From: JAEULH01 sp963789785
Lineage (GTDB): Bacteria > Pseudomonadota > Alphaproteobacteria > Rhodospirillales > Defluviicoccaceae
Assembly (NCBI GenBank): GCA_963789785.1
Contig: CAWBNC010000051.1
Span: 8,942 to 72,941 of the forward strand
DNA length: 64,000 nucleotides
Direction of reading: 5' to 3'
Positions 28,043-37,589 of this stretch are shown here, in pieces. The translations under genes were made by a program, and so were the position numbers. Positions within the stretch are counted from its first letter, which is position 1. Each line of letters opens with the position of its first letter. Under the pieces are notes generated by a model. The model was not told the origin of the DNA, did not search any database, and saw only the letters and a list, made by a program, of their open reading frames with translations.

Positions 28043-28144
28043 GATCAACCTGCTTTCGGATGGGATCATCCGAAAACAGAAAGTTGATCGGTTACAAGAA
28101 GATCGAGCATCTCATCTGCGCCGATCCGGGCACAGGATGCTCTA
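28043..28144 (+). repeat. Palindromic repeat element, copy 2 (102 bp), supplying the gspI start
   Basis: Second direct copy, abutting the first without a spacer. It ends 1-2 codons before the conserved GspI prepilin motif and contains the only nearby in-frame ATG (28060) and an in-frame TTG (28084). The element therefore forms the leader of GspI. Same hairpin structure as copy 1, shifted by 102 bases. Confidence 0.9.
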
Positions 28145-28548
28145 GGGGCGGCTTTACCCTGCTTGAAGTGCTCATTGCCTTCACCGTGCTGGCGCTGTTG
28201 ATGACCGTGCTGCTGCGCATCTTTTCGGACGGCTTTCGCGGCATGACCGCTGCGGAAGGGAAGGCGATGGCGACTCTGCACGCGCAGACGGCGCTGGCCA
28301 GCGTCGGCGCCGACATCCCGCTTGCGGAGGGCGAATGGTCGGGCGTGTACGACGACGGCTTCCGCTGGCGGGTTGTGATCGAGCCGTATGAAGAACCCGG
28401 GATGATCGTCCCGCCGCGCACGTTCATCGCCTATCGGGTCGTTGCCGCCGTCGAAGGCCGGCATGCGGGCGGCGTCACCCTGTCGAGCCTACGCCTCGCC
28501 GGCGCCAGTCCGCTGCAGCCGAGTGAGGACACCGACGTTGCGCAGTAG
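28060..28548 (+). CDS. gspI: Minor pseudopilin GspI with repeat-derived leader
   Basis: Minor pseudopilin whose mature part starts at FTLLEVLIAFTVLALLMTVL and continues with the GspI pattern (GMTAAEGKAMATLHAQTALA; WSGVYDDGFRWRVVIEPYEE). Normal GspI leaders are about 6-10 basic residues. Here the first in-frame ATG is inside repeat copy 2, giving a 31-residue leader (MGSSENRKLIGYKKIEHLIC and ADPGTGCSRGG) before cleavage after Gly31. A TTG at 28084 would shorten it by eight. The original start appears to have been replaced by the repeat. It overlaps gspJ by 26 bases. Whether the longer leader is still processed is unknown. Confidence 0.85.
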   Translation: MGSSENRKLIGYKKIEHLICADPGTGCSRGGFTLLEVLIAFTVLALLMTVLLRIFSDGFRGMTAAEGKAMATLHAQTALASVGADIPLAEGEWSGVYDDGFRWRVVIEPYEEPGMIVPPRTFIAYRVVAAVEGRHAGGVTLSSLRLAGASPLQPSEDTDVAQ

Positions 28549-29218
28549 CGCCGGCTTCACCCTGCTTGAACTGCTCGTCGCGCTGACGGTACTCGGCGTG
28601 CTGATGGTTCTGATGTTCGGCGGCCTCCGCTTCGGCGCCCGGGTCTGGGAGAGCGGCGATGCCAGCCTGCGCGGCCTTAGCGAGATGCAGACCGCGGCCG
28701 GGTTCATCCGCCGCGAGATATCCCAGGCGACGCCCGTGAGCGCACCGCGCGAGGACGGCGACACAGGCGCCGCCGCGCCTCTGTTTCGCGGAACCCCCGA
28801 TGCCCTGCGTCTCGTCGGCCCGCCGCCGTCGCAGCTTCTCCCCGGCGGCCTCTACGAGACGGTCATCGGTATCGAGGACGGCGTCGGCGCCGCGGGCAAC
28901 AGCGGCCGCCGGCTGAGCGTCTGGTGGCGGCCGCTGCCGCGCGGCGTCGGTAACGCTGCCGCCGGTCAGCCGCCGGCGACGCCGATCGACGCCGACCCGC
29001 GGACGCGGCAGGTCGTTCTGCTCGACGGTGTCGCCGATCTCCGGCTCAGCTACTTCGGCCAGGGCGAGGATGTCAATGAACTGCCACAATGGCATGATCG
29101 TTGGGACACCATGCTGTCGCCGCCGAGCCTGGTATCGGTGCAGATTGCCTTCATGCCCGGCGACAGGCGCTCCTGGCCGCAGCTCGTTGTCGCGCCGGTG
29201 GCGACACTGTCGGACTGA
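28523..29218 (+). CDS. gspJ: Minor pseudopilin GspJ
   Basis: 231-residue pseudopilin from a GTG at 28523 inside the end of gspI (TTG 28538 is an alternative). The cleavage site is G11/F12 in LRSSAGFTLLELLVALTVLG. The long globular domain includes MQTAAGFIRREISQATPV and LDGVADLRLSYFGQGED, typical of GspJ. It is the third minor pseudopilin gene; GspK is encoded in the separate gspD-K cluster. Its stop overlaps the gspL ATG. Confidence 0.9.
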   Translation: MRTPTLRSSAGFTLLELLVALTVLGVLMVLMFGGLRFGARVWESGDASLRGLSEMQTAAGFIRREISQATPVSAPREDGDTGAAAPLFRGTPDALRLVGPPPSQLLPGGLYETVIGIEDGVGAAGNSGRRLSVWWRPLPRGVGNAAAGQPPATPIDADPRTRQVVLLDGVADLRLSYFGQGEDVNELPQWHDRWDTMLSPPSLVSVQIAFMPGDRRSWPQLVVAPVATLSD

Positions 29219-30375
29219 TGTGGGAGACTGAGGCCATGGCCGCCGCCCGCGCGCCCGCCCTGACCAGCCTGCTCACCGATCGCGTCGGCGCGCCGGTGCA
29301 TGCGCTGCTGGGCTGGTGGCTGGGGGAGCTGCGGGCCATGGTGCCGGCGCCCTTGCTGCGGCTTTTCCGGGCGCGCGCCGACCTCGTCCTGTTCGATGTA
29401 AGCGAGGGGTCCGTTCTCTTGCGCCGCGTTCGTGCGAACAATGAGGACGAGATCGGTCGGATTGTTCTCGACGGCAACGACGCGGCAACCCGCCGCGAGC
29501 AGTTCAACGCCTTCGCCGACCGGCTCGGCGGGGCGAAGAAACAGGTCGTCGTCCGCCTGCCGCCCGACAGAGTGCTGCGCAAGGTGCTGGATCTGCCGGC
29601 CGCGGCGCGGGAGAACCTGGGCGAGATCCTGACCTTCGAGATGGACCGGACGACGCCGTTCGCTCCCGACGAGGTCTATTTCACCTACCGGATCCTGGAT
29701 CTGGCGCGACAGAGCAAGCGCCTGAGCGTGGAACTGCTGATCCTGCCGCGATCGAGCGCCGACCCGGCGATCGAGCTGGTTCGCTCCTGGGGTCTGAGCG
29801 TCGATCGGCTGGAGGTGCAGACCGGGGGACCGCGGGCGGCGGCCGCCCCCGGCGGGGTCGTCGATTTCCTTCCAGCGGCGGGGGAAGCGCAGTCGCTGCC
29901 GCGGCGGCGGCCGTTGACGGTGCTGCTGGCGGTCACGGCGCTCGCGCTGCTCGTCGCGGCCCTTTATCTGCCGCTGCAACGGCAGAATGAGGTCATCCAA
30001 ACCCTGCGCTCGGAAGTCGCCGGCGCCAAGCGGAAGGCCGACGCCGACCGGCGCCAGCGCGAGGAGCGCGAGCAGGCGATCAGCCAGAGCAACTTCATCA
30101 TCGAGCGCAAGTTGCGCCGTCCGGCGTTCGTCGACGTTCTCGATGAACTGACGGCGCTGCTGCCCGACAAGACCTGGCTGATCCGCGTCCGCTACTACGG
30201 TGACGAGCTGCAGGCCTTTGGCAATTCTCCGACCGCGTCCGCGCTCGTTGGCCTGCTTGAAGACTCGCCGATGTTCACCAATACCCAGTTCCGCGCGCCG
30301 GTGACCCGCGATCCGCGCCTCGGGGTCGAGCGCTTCCACATCGGCACCCGGGTCGCCGACCGGGGTGAGCCATGA
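29218..30375 (+). CDS. gspL: Type II secretion protein GspL (PilM/PilN-like)
   Basis: 385 residues from the ATG at 29218, overlapping the gspJ stop (ATG 29236 is an alternative). The N-terminal cytoplasmic actin-like half (residues ~55-230) includes LPPDRVLRKVLDLPAAAREN; one membrane helix follows at about 240-260 (PLTVLLAVTALALLVAALYL), then a coiled-coil stretch and a PilN-like periplasmic domain (LDELTALLPDKTWLIRV). GspL anchors GspE to the membrane and pairs with GspM, which follows with a four-base overlap. Confidence 0.85.
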   Translation: MWETEAMAAARAPALTSLLTDRVGAPVHALLGWWLGELRAMVPAPLLRLFRARADLVLFDVSEGSVLLRRVRANNEDEIGRIVLDGNDAATRREQFNAFADRLGGAKKQVVVRLPPDRVLRKVLDLPAAARENLGEILTFEMDRTTPFAPDEVYFTYRILDLARQSKRLSVELLILPRSSADPAIELVRSWGLSVDRLEVQTGGPRAAAAPGGVVDFLPAAGEAQSLPRRRPLTVLLAVTALALLVAALYLPLQRQNEVIQTLRSEVAGAKRKADADRRQREEREQAISQSNFIIERKLRRPAFVDVLDELTALLPDKTWLIRVRYYGDELQAFGNSPTASALVGLLEDSPMFTNTQFRAPVTRDPRLGVERFHIGTRVADRGEP

Positions 30376-30953
30376 ACACCCAGATCTCTCCGCGGCTGAG
30401 CCGGCTGCTGGCGCTGGCTATGCTCGTCTTCGTCCTCGCCGTACCGTACATGGCGATCGTCCGGCCGTACCTGGATGCAATCGCCGCCGGTCGCGAGACC
30501 ATCAGCGAGCAGGTCGGGATGCGCGACCGCTACAATGCGCTGGCCGCCGGCGACGCCGCAATCGACGAACGCCTGGCCGACTCCAGTGACGAGACCGATG
30601 GCGGTGAGAGCGCCTACCTCGAAGGCGCCAGCGAGGCGCTGGTTGCGGCGGATCTGCAGAATCGGGTCAAGACCGTCGTTCAGGACAACGGCGGTGTCCT
30701 CAACAGCACCCAGATTCTCGAGACGACCTCCGAGTCCGGCTTCCGTCGGCTCGCCGTACGCGCGCGGATGAGCGCGAGTATGGAGGCCCTGTACAAGGTT
30801 CTTTACGATCTTGAAACGCAGCGTCCGTTCCTGTTTATCGATAACATCGACATCAACGCACGAACCGTGCGTATGCCGGATCGCAAGCGCGAGACGGTCG
30901 AACTGATCGTCTCGTTCGACCTGTTCGGCTTCATGCGCGCGAGTGCGTCATGA
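30372..30953 (+). CDS. gspM: Type II secretion protein GspM
   Basis: 193 residues: a short cytoplasmic N-terminus, one membrane helix at about 10-30 (LLALAMLVFVLAVPYMAIV) and a periplasmic ferredoxin-like domain with VLNSTQILETTSESGFRRLA and LYKVLYDLETQRPFLFIDNI, the T2SSM_b pattern. It stabilises GspL in the inner-membrane platform. ATGA overlaps on both sides (with gspL and the next gene) show tight translational coupling. Confidence 0.85.
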   Translation: MNTQISPRLSRLLALAMLVFVLAVPYMAIVRPYLDAIAAGRETISEQVGMRDRYNALAAGDAAIDERLADSSDETDGGESAYLEGASEALVAADLQNRVKTVVQDNGGVLNSTQILETTSESGFRRLAVRARMSASMEALYKVLYDLETQRPFLFIDNIDINARTVRMPDRKRETVELIVSFDLFGFMRASAS

Positions 30954-31603
30954 TCCGGCTTCTCCGCCGGCTTACGAGTCCGCCGGGTCTGCTCGCTCTG
31001 GCCTCAATCGGGCTCGGTGTCATCGTGGCCCTGCAGCTCGGAAGTCCGCCCAAGGTTCCCGCGCCTGCGGCCCATGTCGAGGCGGCCGCTCCGGATGACG
31101 CCACGGCGAGCGGCGAGGCTCAGCCATTCGAGCCGCGGCCGCTTGAGAGCTACGCCGGCATAGAAGCGCGCCCGCTGTTCATGCCGTCGCGCCGGCCGCC
31201 GCCGCCGGGTGCGAACGCAGCCGGCAATGGGAGCGGGCATGACGCCCTCATGCTCGCCGGCGTGATCCTGACGACCAACAAGCGCATGGCGATGATCGAG
31301 ACAAAACGCACGTCGGGTGTCGTCGTCGTCCGCGAGGGCCAGGTCGTCGAAGGCTGGAGCGTCGACGAGATCGGGCCCGACCGCGTCGTCATCAGCCAGA
31401 ACGACGAAGTCTACGAACTGCTGCTTGACGACAAGCTCAAGGCGCCGCGCAAGGAGGTCCGCCGGACGCCGCGTACCCAGCCCCAGCCGAAGCCGCAGCC
31501 GGCTCCGTCTGCCCCGGCCGCGGCGCCCACAGATGAGGGACAGCCTCAGGATGGAGAGGCCCCGACGGCGGAGGAGCCGGAGGACACAGGTGGAGCCGGT
31601 TAG
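30950..31603 (+). CDS. GspC/GspN-like type II secretion protein (HR domain)
   Basis: 217 residues with an N-terminal membrane helix (about 10-30), a Pro/Ala-rich linker, then a small beta-rich domain (LMLAGVILTTNKRMAMIET; VVVREGQVVEGWSVDEIGPD; VVISQNDEVYELLL) that matches the homology region of GspC, the part that contacts the secretin. There is no PDZ domain; instead the tail is Pro/Gln/Glu-rich. It occupies the position where other alphaproteobacteria carry a gene labelled gspN. Inference: it bridges the inner-membrane platform and GspD in place of a full GspC. It overlaps the next gene by 14 bases. Confidence 0.7.
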   Translation: MIRLLRRLTSPPGLLALASIGLGVIVALQLGSPPKVPAPAAHVEAAAPDDATASGEAQPFEPRPLESYAGIEARPLFMPSRRPPPPGANAAGNGSGHDALMLAGVILTTNKRMAMIETKRTSGVVVVREGQVVEGWSVDEIGPDRVVISQNDEVYELLLDDKLKAPRKEVRRTPRTQPQPKPQPAPSAPAAAPTDEGQPQDGEAPTAEEPEDTGGAG

Positions 31604-32393
31604 GCGGGCGAATTGGCGCGCGCTTGCCGTCGCGCTCGTTCTCGGCGCGACATGCCTGAACGGCGGCGCTTCGCCGGCAGCTTCGGCGGAACCCGCGCCG
31701 GCCGCCGAGGCCCGGCCCGGAGGCGAGCATGCGGCCGACCGCGGGTCGGACCCGGGCGCGATGTGCGAGCAGGCCGTGGCGCTGGCCGAGCGGGCCGAGG
31801 GCATTCCGCGCGACCTGCTCGCGGCGATTGCCCGCGCCGAGAGCGGCCGACCTGTCGCCGCCGACCGGGTCGCCGGGCCGTGGCCGTGGACGGTGAACGC
31901 CCAGGGCCAGGGCCTGTTCTTCAACACCAAGCCCGAAGCCATGGAGAGGGCGGGGGTGCTGCTTGCCGGCGGCGTCCGCAACATCGATGTCGGCTGCGTT
32001 CAGATCAATCTGGGCGCGCACCCGGACGCTTTTCTCGATCTCGAGGAGGCGTTCGATCCCCTCGCCAACGCCGCCTACGGCGCCGCCTACCTCAAGGCGC
32101 TGTTCATGGAGACCGGCTCGTGGCCCGAAGCGGTCGGCCGGTACCATTCGGCGACGCACGGGCGTAACACAGCCTATCGCGACAAGGTTCTCGATCTCTG
32201 GAACCGTGGGCGCGGCCGCCCTGTCCTGATCACCGGCGATGAGCAGCAGGCACGACGGCATCTCGCACCGGGCGCGCCGGCTGGGACGCCGCGGCTGCCT
32301 CCGACCGGCGGTGCGTCGGTGGGGCCTACGGGGGTCGGCGCGGATGCCGTCGAGGAGCTCAGAAGCCGGCTGGAGGCGCTGGCGCCGCGGTAG
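31590..32393 (+). CDS. Lytic transglycosylase (SLT domain), secreted
   Basis: 267 residues from a GTG at 31590 within the end of the GspC-like gene. A signal peptide (ALAVALVLGATCLNGGASPA) precedes a soluble lytic transglycosylase domain with the catalytic Glu at about residue 84 (LLAAIARAESGR) and the later motifs VGCVQINLGAHPDAF and NAAYGAAYLKALF. It cleaves peptidoglycan strands in the periplasm. As the last gene of the gsp operon it probably opens the wall for the secretion machine. The C-terminal 60 residues are Pro/Gly-rich. An independent wall-turnover role cannot be excluded. Confidence 0.85.
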   Translation: MEPVRRANWRALAVALVLGATCLNGGASPAASAEPAPAAEARPGGEHAADRGSDPGAMCEQAVALAERAEGIPRDLLAAIARAESGRPVAADRVAGPWPWTVNAQGQGLFFNTKPEAMERAGVLLAGGVRNIDVGCVQINLGAHPDAFLDLEEAFDPLANAAYGAAYLKALFMETGSWPEAVGRYHSATHGRNTAYRDKVLDLWNRGRGRPVLITGDEQQARRHLAPGAPAGTPRLPPTGGASVGPTGVGADAVEELRSRLEALAPR

Positions 32394-32786
32394 ACAGCTC
32401 TCTCGCGCGAGAAGTCATCCGCCGTCTTCATCGCCCGCTGGATCCTGGCTGCCAGGATCGAACAACGGTTCCACCCTCTGCTTCTTTATTCAGGCACATC
32501 AAAGTTTAACGGGGTTCAATCGCGAACCCGGTACGGTCCGGCCCCTGGTCACCCGCGAGCGCGTCGCGGCTAGTCTTCCGCGCACCGACGGTACGCGAAC
32601 GGCAAGCGTAGCGGCGGGCATAGACCTCAATCTCAGGATCGGCACCGGTCGAAATGAGCTTCAGGCAATGCTGTCAAAGAAGCTGGAACCACGTGCCATC
32701 GATGACGGTGTCTGGATGCTGTCGGCAAAAATGAATACGGACATTGCAACGATGAGGCCGCTTCGCCTTCGGGATCGTAGCGGCTC
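32394..32786. other. Gene-free region between the gsp operon and the glycan cassette
   Basis: 393 bases without a convincing gene. It contains a perfect 12-bp palindrome (TCTCGCGCGAGA, 32401-32412) and a perfect 8-bp hairpin (GATCCTGG / CCAGGATC with a three-base loop, 32441-32459), which may end the gsp transcript although no T-run follows. Frames crossing the remainder show no family resemblance. The promoter of the following cassette should be here but no clear -35/-10 pair stands out. Confidence 0.6.
32441..32459 (+). terminator. Hairpin after the gsp operon
   Basis: Perfect inverted repeat GATCCTGG-CTG-CCAGGATC located 48 bases after the lytic transglycosylase stop. No U-tract follows, so a factor-dependent terminator or an mRNA-stabilising hairpin is as likely as an intrinsic terminator. 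Confidence 0.4.
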
Positions 32787-34037
32787 TTGACCGCGCTTCG
32801 CAAAAAACAAGCGACCGCGTGGTATCCCGAGGCTTTCAGCCTCACGGCCCAAACTGGGTCGAACACCATCGAGTCCGTACGCGCAGCAGGCATCGTCGGC
32901 GCCGAGATCCCCTGGCACGCGGCGGTTGCGATCCCGGCTCGCAATGAAGAAAAGCGCATTATCCGCTGCCTCTCGGCTTTAAAATCTGCCATTGGCGCGG
33001 CTGGCCGCCGCGTTGGGATCGTTCTCGTCGTCAACAACTCGTTCGATGCGACCCATCAGCGAGCTGACAGATGGCTTTCCCGCGCGAACATTCCCTACGT
33101 GCTGCTGGATATAGATTTTGCGGATGCATACGCTTTCGTGGGGTCGGCGCGGCGCCTGTCACTCGACCTCGCGGCGGACATGGTTGAGAGCGAGGGACTG
33201 CTGTTCACGACCGATGCGGACAGCGCCGTTGACCAGCGCTGGATCGTCGACGGGTTTGGTGAAATCCGCGACGGCGCCGATCTGGTCTGTGGAACAATCC
33301 TGCGGTTCGAAGACGAGCACGAACCATTGCCGGCGGAAATCGCCGAGCGGTGCGCGCCGGAAAGCGAATATGTCGCCCTTAGTGTAGAACTCGCCGCACG
33401 GCTCGATCCGAGGCCGCATGACCCTTTTCCTGCCCACTGGAACGTTGGCGGTGCGGATCTGGTTTTCGGGAGATCGCTCTACGAAGCCCTTGGTGGCATT
33501 CCCGTCGTGGCCAGCGGTGAAGATCGCGCATTCGTCGCCGAAGCTGAGCGCCACGACCATCGGGTGGTCTTTTCGCCGAATGTCGTCGTGCGAACATCGT
33601 TCCGACTGAACGGCCGGGCCGCGGGTGGAATGGCGGACTCGCTGGTTTCGTGGCTCGTGGACCAGGACCCTCTTTGCGACGAACGGTTGTTCGCCGCCGA
33701 AGCAAGCGGGCGGCGCTTCTGGCTCCGGGGTGCCATTCGGCGCTTCGGCAGCAGCGCAGCGGGCGACGCTCTTCTCGACGCGCTTGGTCTCAACTTGGAG
33801 ACGGAGCGTAGAACGAGCAGCGAAACCTTCGGCAAGTTCTGGGACCGTGTCGACGCGCATTGCTTTCAGGTTGAACGAGGGCGCATGCGCGTGAGCGATA
33901 TCGTTCGAGAACTGCCTGCCCTGCGGACGATCGTCAAGCGCCTGAGAGCCGGCGAGAGGCCGGAAGATGATGTCGACCAGGCCAACGCCTGGTTCGCGCA
34001 GTGTGTCAGAGGAGACGTTCAACCGTGCCTGGAATAA
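32787..34037 (+). CDS. Family 2 glycosyltransferase
   Basis: 416-residue GT-A fold glycosyltransferase; TTG at 32787 is the earliest start and a later one is possible because the first 40 residues are not conserved-looking. The nucleotide-sugar site begins AVAIPARNEEKRIIRCL (about 46-62) and the metal-binding DXD is D143-A-D145 in FTTDADS. A later acceptor/base motif is VASGEDRAFVAEAE. No membrane helices are visible, so it is cytosolic or peripheral. It is the first gene of a four-gene cassette ending with a NodS-like methyltransferase; the next gene overlaps its end by 13 bases. The donor and acceptor sugars are unknown. Confidence 0.82.
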   Translation: MTALRKKQATAWYPEAFSLTAQTGSNTIESVRAAGIVGAEIPWHAAVAIPARNEEKRIIRCLSALKSAIGAAGRRVGIVLVVNNSFDATHQRADRWLSRANIPYVLLDIDFADAYAFVGSARRLSLDLAADMVESEGLLFTTDADSAVDQRWIVDGFGEIRDGADLVCGTILRFEDEHEPLPAEIAERCAPESEYVALSVELAARLDPRPHDPFPAHWNVGGADLVFGRSLYEALGGIPVVASGEDRAFVAEAERHDHRVVFSPNVVVRTSFRLNGRAAGGMADSLVSWLVDQDPLCDERLFAAEASGRRFWLRGAIRRFGSSAAGDALLDALGLNLETERRTSSETFGKFWDRVDAHCFQVERGRMRVSDIVRELPALRTIVKRLRAGERPEDDVDQANAWFAQCVRGDVQPCLE

Positions 34038-35156
34038 CGGCAAACAGGGATAACGCTCGCACGCCGGAAGTTGCACATTACACATGCGCACTGGCCGACA
34101 TCGCTCGCCACGCCGTTCACGCAGATCGGCAAGAAAGCTCGATCGATGACGACGTGCGCAGGCTGTTGTCGACAAGTCTGGGCCGGATGGCAATCGATTA
34201 CGCAGACCATCGCGGCGACGACAGCCAGCTGATCCTGTCTGTCGCGGATGCGCTGCGCCGCATCGGGCGCGCCGACCTTTCCGTCGGCCGGATCATCGAG
34301 GGTCATTTCAACGCCCTTCGGCTCATCGGTCTTTATGGCGATCGTGCGCAGAGGCGCCGATTTCTTATCGACGCAGGCGAAGGTGCCGTTCTTGGGGTTT
34401 GGGGCGCCGATGGACGGAAGCCTGTAGAAATATCTGCTTCGGCGTCAGGGCGTTTCCGTCTGAGCGGGTCGAAGCAGTTTGCGTCGGGGCTTGGCTTGCT
34501 GAGCTTCGCGGTGGTTACGGCGCGAGATGGCGATGGCCATGTGCAGCTGTTTGTTGCCGAGGCCGAGAGATCCCGCGCGCGCGGATCTCTCGGGCTGGAC
34601 GCCGTCCGGCATGCGCGCCACCGCATCCGGAAGTTTCACCTTCGACGGGATGGATGTTCCTGTCTCGCGGATCCTCGGCGATTCCGACGCCTACATGCGC
34701 GAACCCCACTTCGAGGGCGGCGTCTGGCGATACGCGGCCGTTCAGCTTGGCGGACTGGAGGCGCTCACGGAGATCGCGCGTCGGCATGTTCGCGACAGGA
34801 AGCTTATCGGCGACGGCATCTTCGCGCGTCGGCTCGCCGACCTCGCGATAGGGTGCGAGACGGGGCGCCTTTGGATTGACAGCGCTTGCCGCCGGGTCGA
34901 GGCGGCTGGCGCCGGACAGAGCGAGGTCGCCTACGTGCTCCTGGCGCGCGAAGCAGTAGAGCGGGCTTCTGTCGAAGGAATGACGATCGTTGACCGGCTG
35001 ATCGGGGCAGCCGGCTTCTTCGCCACCCATCCGGCGGATCGCATTCGGCGCGATCTCTTGTTCTACCTCAGGCAAGCCAATCTCGATGGCAAATCACATG
35101 CAGCAGCGCGTTCATATGCGGCGAGCGATGCGGCTGTGGGCGACATGTGGCAATGA
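34025..35156 (+). CDS. Acyl-CoA dehydrogenase-family protein, one frame change
   Basis: About 377 residues from a GTG at 34025, preceded by AGAGGAG at 34010-34016. N-terminal helical part, middle beta region (VLGVWGADGRKPVEISASA; FRLSGSKQFASGLGLLSFAV) and C-terminal helical part (WRYAAVQLGGLEALTEIARR) follow the acyl-CoA dehydrogenase fold. Near 34605 the frame moves +1 into ATASGSFTFDGMDVPVSRIL, giving 1132 bases = 377 codons + 1. Classical catalytic Glu placement is not evident, so it may be a divergent FAD enzyme acting on an acyl group rather than a beta-oxidation enzyme. Overlaps with both neighbours indicate one transcript. The exact reaction is unknown. Confidence 0.75.
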
Positions 35157-35895
35157 GCCTGACCGGTCCATTGCTTGAGAAAGCCGGAAGGGCGCCCTAC
35201 GCGACGATCGACGCGCTGACGGGTCCGGGAAGCGTTATGGTGCTTGCACCCCATCCGGACGATGAGTTGCTCGGGTGCGGTGCGGCCATTCGCGAGGCAA
35301 CCGATAGGGGCCATCTGGTCACCGTCGTGGTTGTCACCGATGGGCGACGATCCCACCGAAGATCGAAGGTGTGGCCGCCGCATCGGATCGCTCAACAGAG
35401 ACGGAGCGAAGTCGAGGATGCAGTAGGCATCCTGACCGGCACAGCTTCGAATCTCGTATGGCTTGGGTTCGAAGACTGCGGCGTGCCGACCCAGGACAGC
35501 GAGGTCGCGCCGGTTGTGGACGATCTGGCGGACATCTGCGCACGTCGAGGCACGACTGCGGTATGGTCGAGCTGGAATCGCGATCCGCATGTCGATCACA
35601 GGGACACTGCGACCTTGGCTCAAGCCCTGGTGGCGCGCCGTCCCCATCTTCTTTGGCAAAGCTATCCGATCTGGGGTCGGTTCGAAGACAGAGCGCCAGA
35701 GCGATCTGCCCACGCGTTCGCGCAATTCGACTGTTCGACGGTGCGGCGCAAGCCGATGCCAAGGCTGCGGCAGTGGCGGCACATCGCAGCCAGATGACGA
35801 AGCTGATCGATGACGATCCCGACGGCTTCGTCATGGACCCCGACATGCAAGCCCATTTCATCGAAACGCCCGAGATTTTCATCCGCGAGCGATGA
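35153..35895 (+). CDS. PIG-L family deacetylase, one frame change
   Basis: Zinc-dependent N-acetylglucosaminyl deacetylase-type (LmbE/PIG-L) protein. The metal-binding motif PHPDDE lies at residues 33-38 and the second metal motif at H146-V-D148-H149 (WNRDPHVDHRD). The ATG at 35153 overlaps the previous stop (ATGA). Near 35695 the frame moves by -1: the open frame would stop at 35797, while the next frame continues IRLFDGAAQADAKAAAVAAH and MTKLIDDDPDGFVMDPDMQA to 35895, as expected for the C-terminus. The span of 743 bases = 247 codons + 2 fits one lost base. It is expected to expose a free amine on a sugar, which the next gene could methylate. Confidence 0.83.
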
Positions 35896-36442
35896 TGGCG
35901 AAGGCGCGAAGGGCCCACTTCGAGCGTCTTTACGGAGGCTCGAGCGATCCGTGGAACTTTGCGACCAGTCCATACGAGTGCGAGAAGTACGCGGCAACCG
36001 TGGCTGCGCTGGCTGGGCGGCGGTACCGCAACGCGGTCGAAGTCGGCTGCTCCATCGGCGTCCTCTCGGCCATGCTTGCCGAACGCTGCGACCGATTTCT
36101 CGGCATCGAATTGAATGCCAAAGCGGCGCGCCTGGCGCGGGAACGCCTGTTGAACATCAACTCGGCGCAGGTTCTGGTGACGGAAGTACCCGAAAGCTGG
36201 CCTGCGGACCGGTACGATCTCGTGGTGCTGTCAGAGATTCTCTACTTTCTGTCGGCGGAGGAAATCGCGCGGATGGCAGCTCATATTGCCCGGGATCTGG
36301 AGCCGGGCGGCGACTGCGTTCTGGTCAACTGGCTGGGAGACACCGACACCGAGTTGGATGGCCGGGCCGCATCGGCACTGTTTCGCGATCTGCTCGGGAA
36401 TAGAGCCAGGCTCGACGAGATCCATACGCGCGTGACCGATCG

Positions 36443-37580
<1,138 letters not shown>

Positions 37581-37589
37581 GTCCGCCGC

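Noticed and set aside
27865..28059. GspI starting upstream of the repeats at 27865 or at the ATG in copy 1
   Set aside because: Would give leaders of 65 residues or more and extensive overlap with gspH. The copy 2 ATG is closest to the prepilin site.
32239..32790. 183-codon frame covering the gap before the glycosyltransferase
   Set aside because: It begins inside the transglycosylase gene in another frame and shows no recognisable features.
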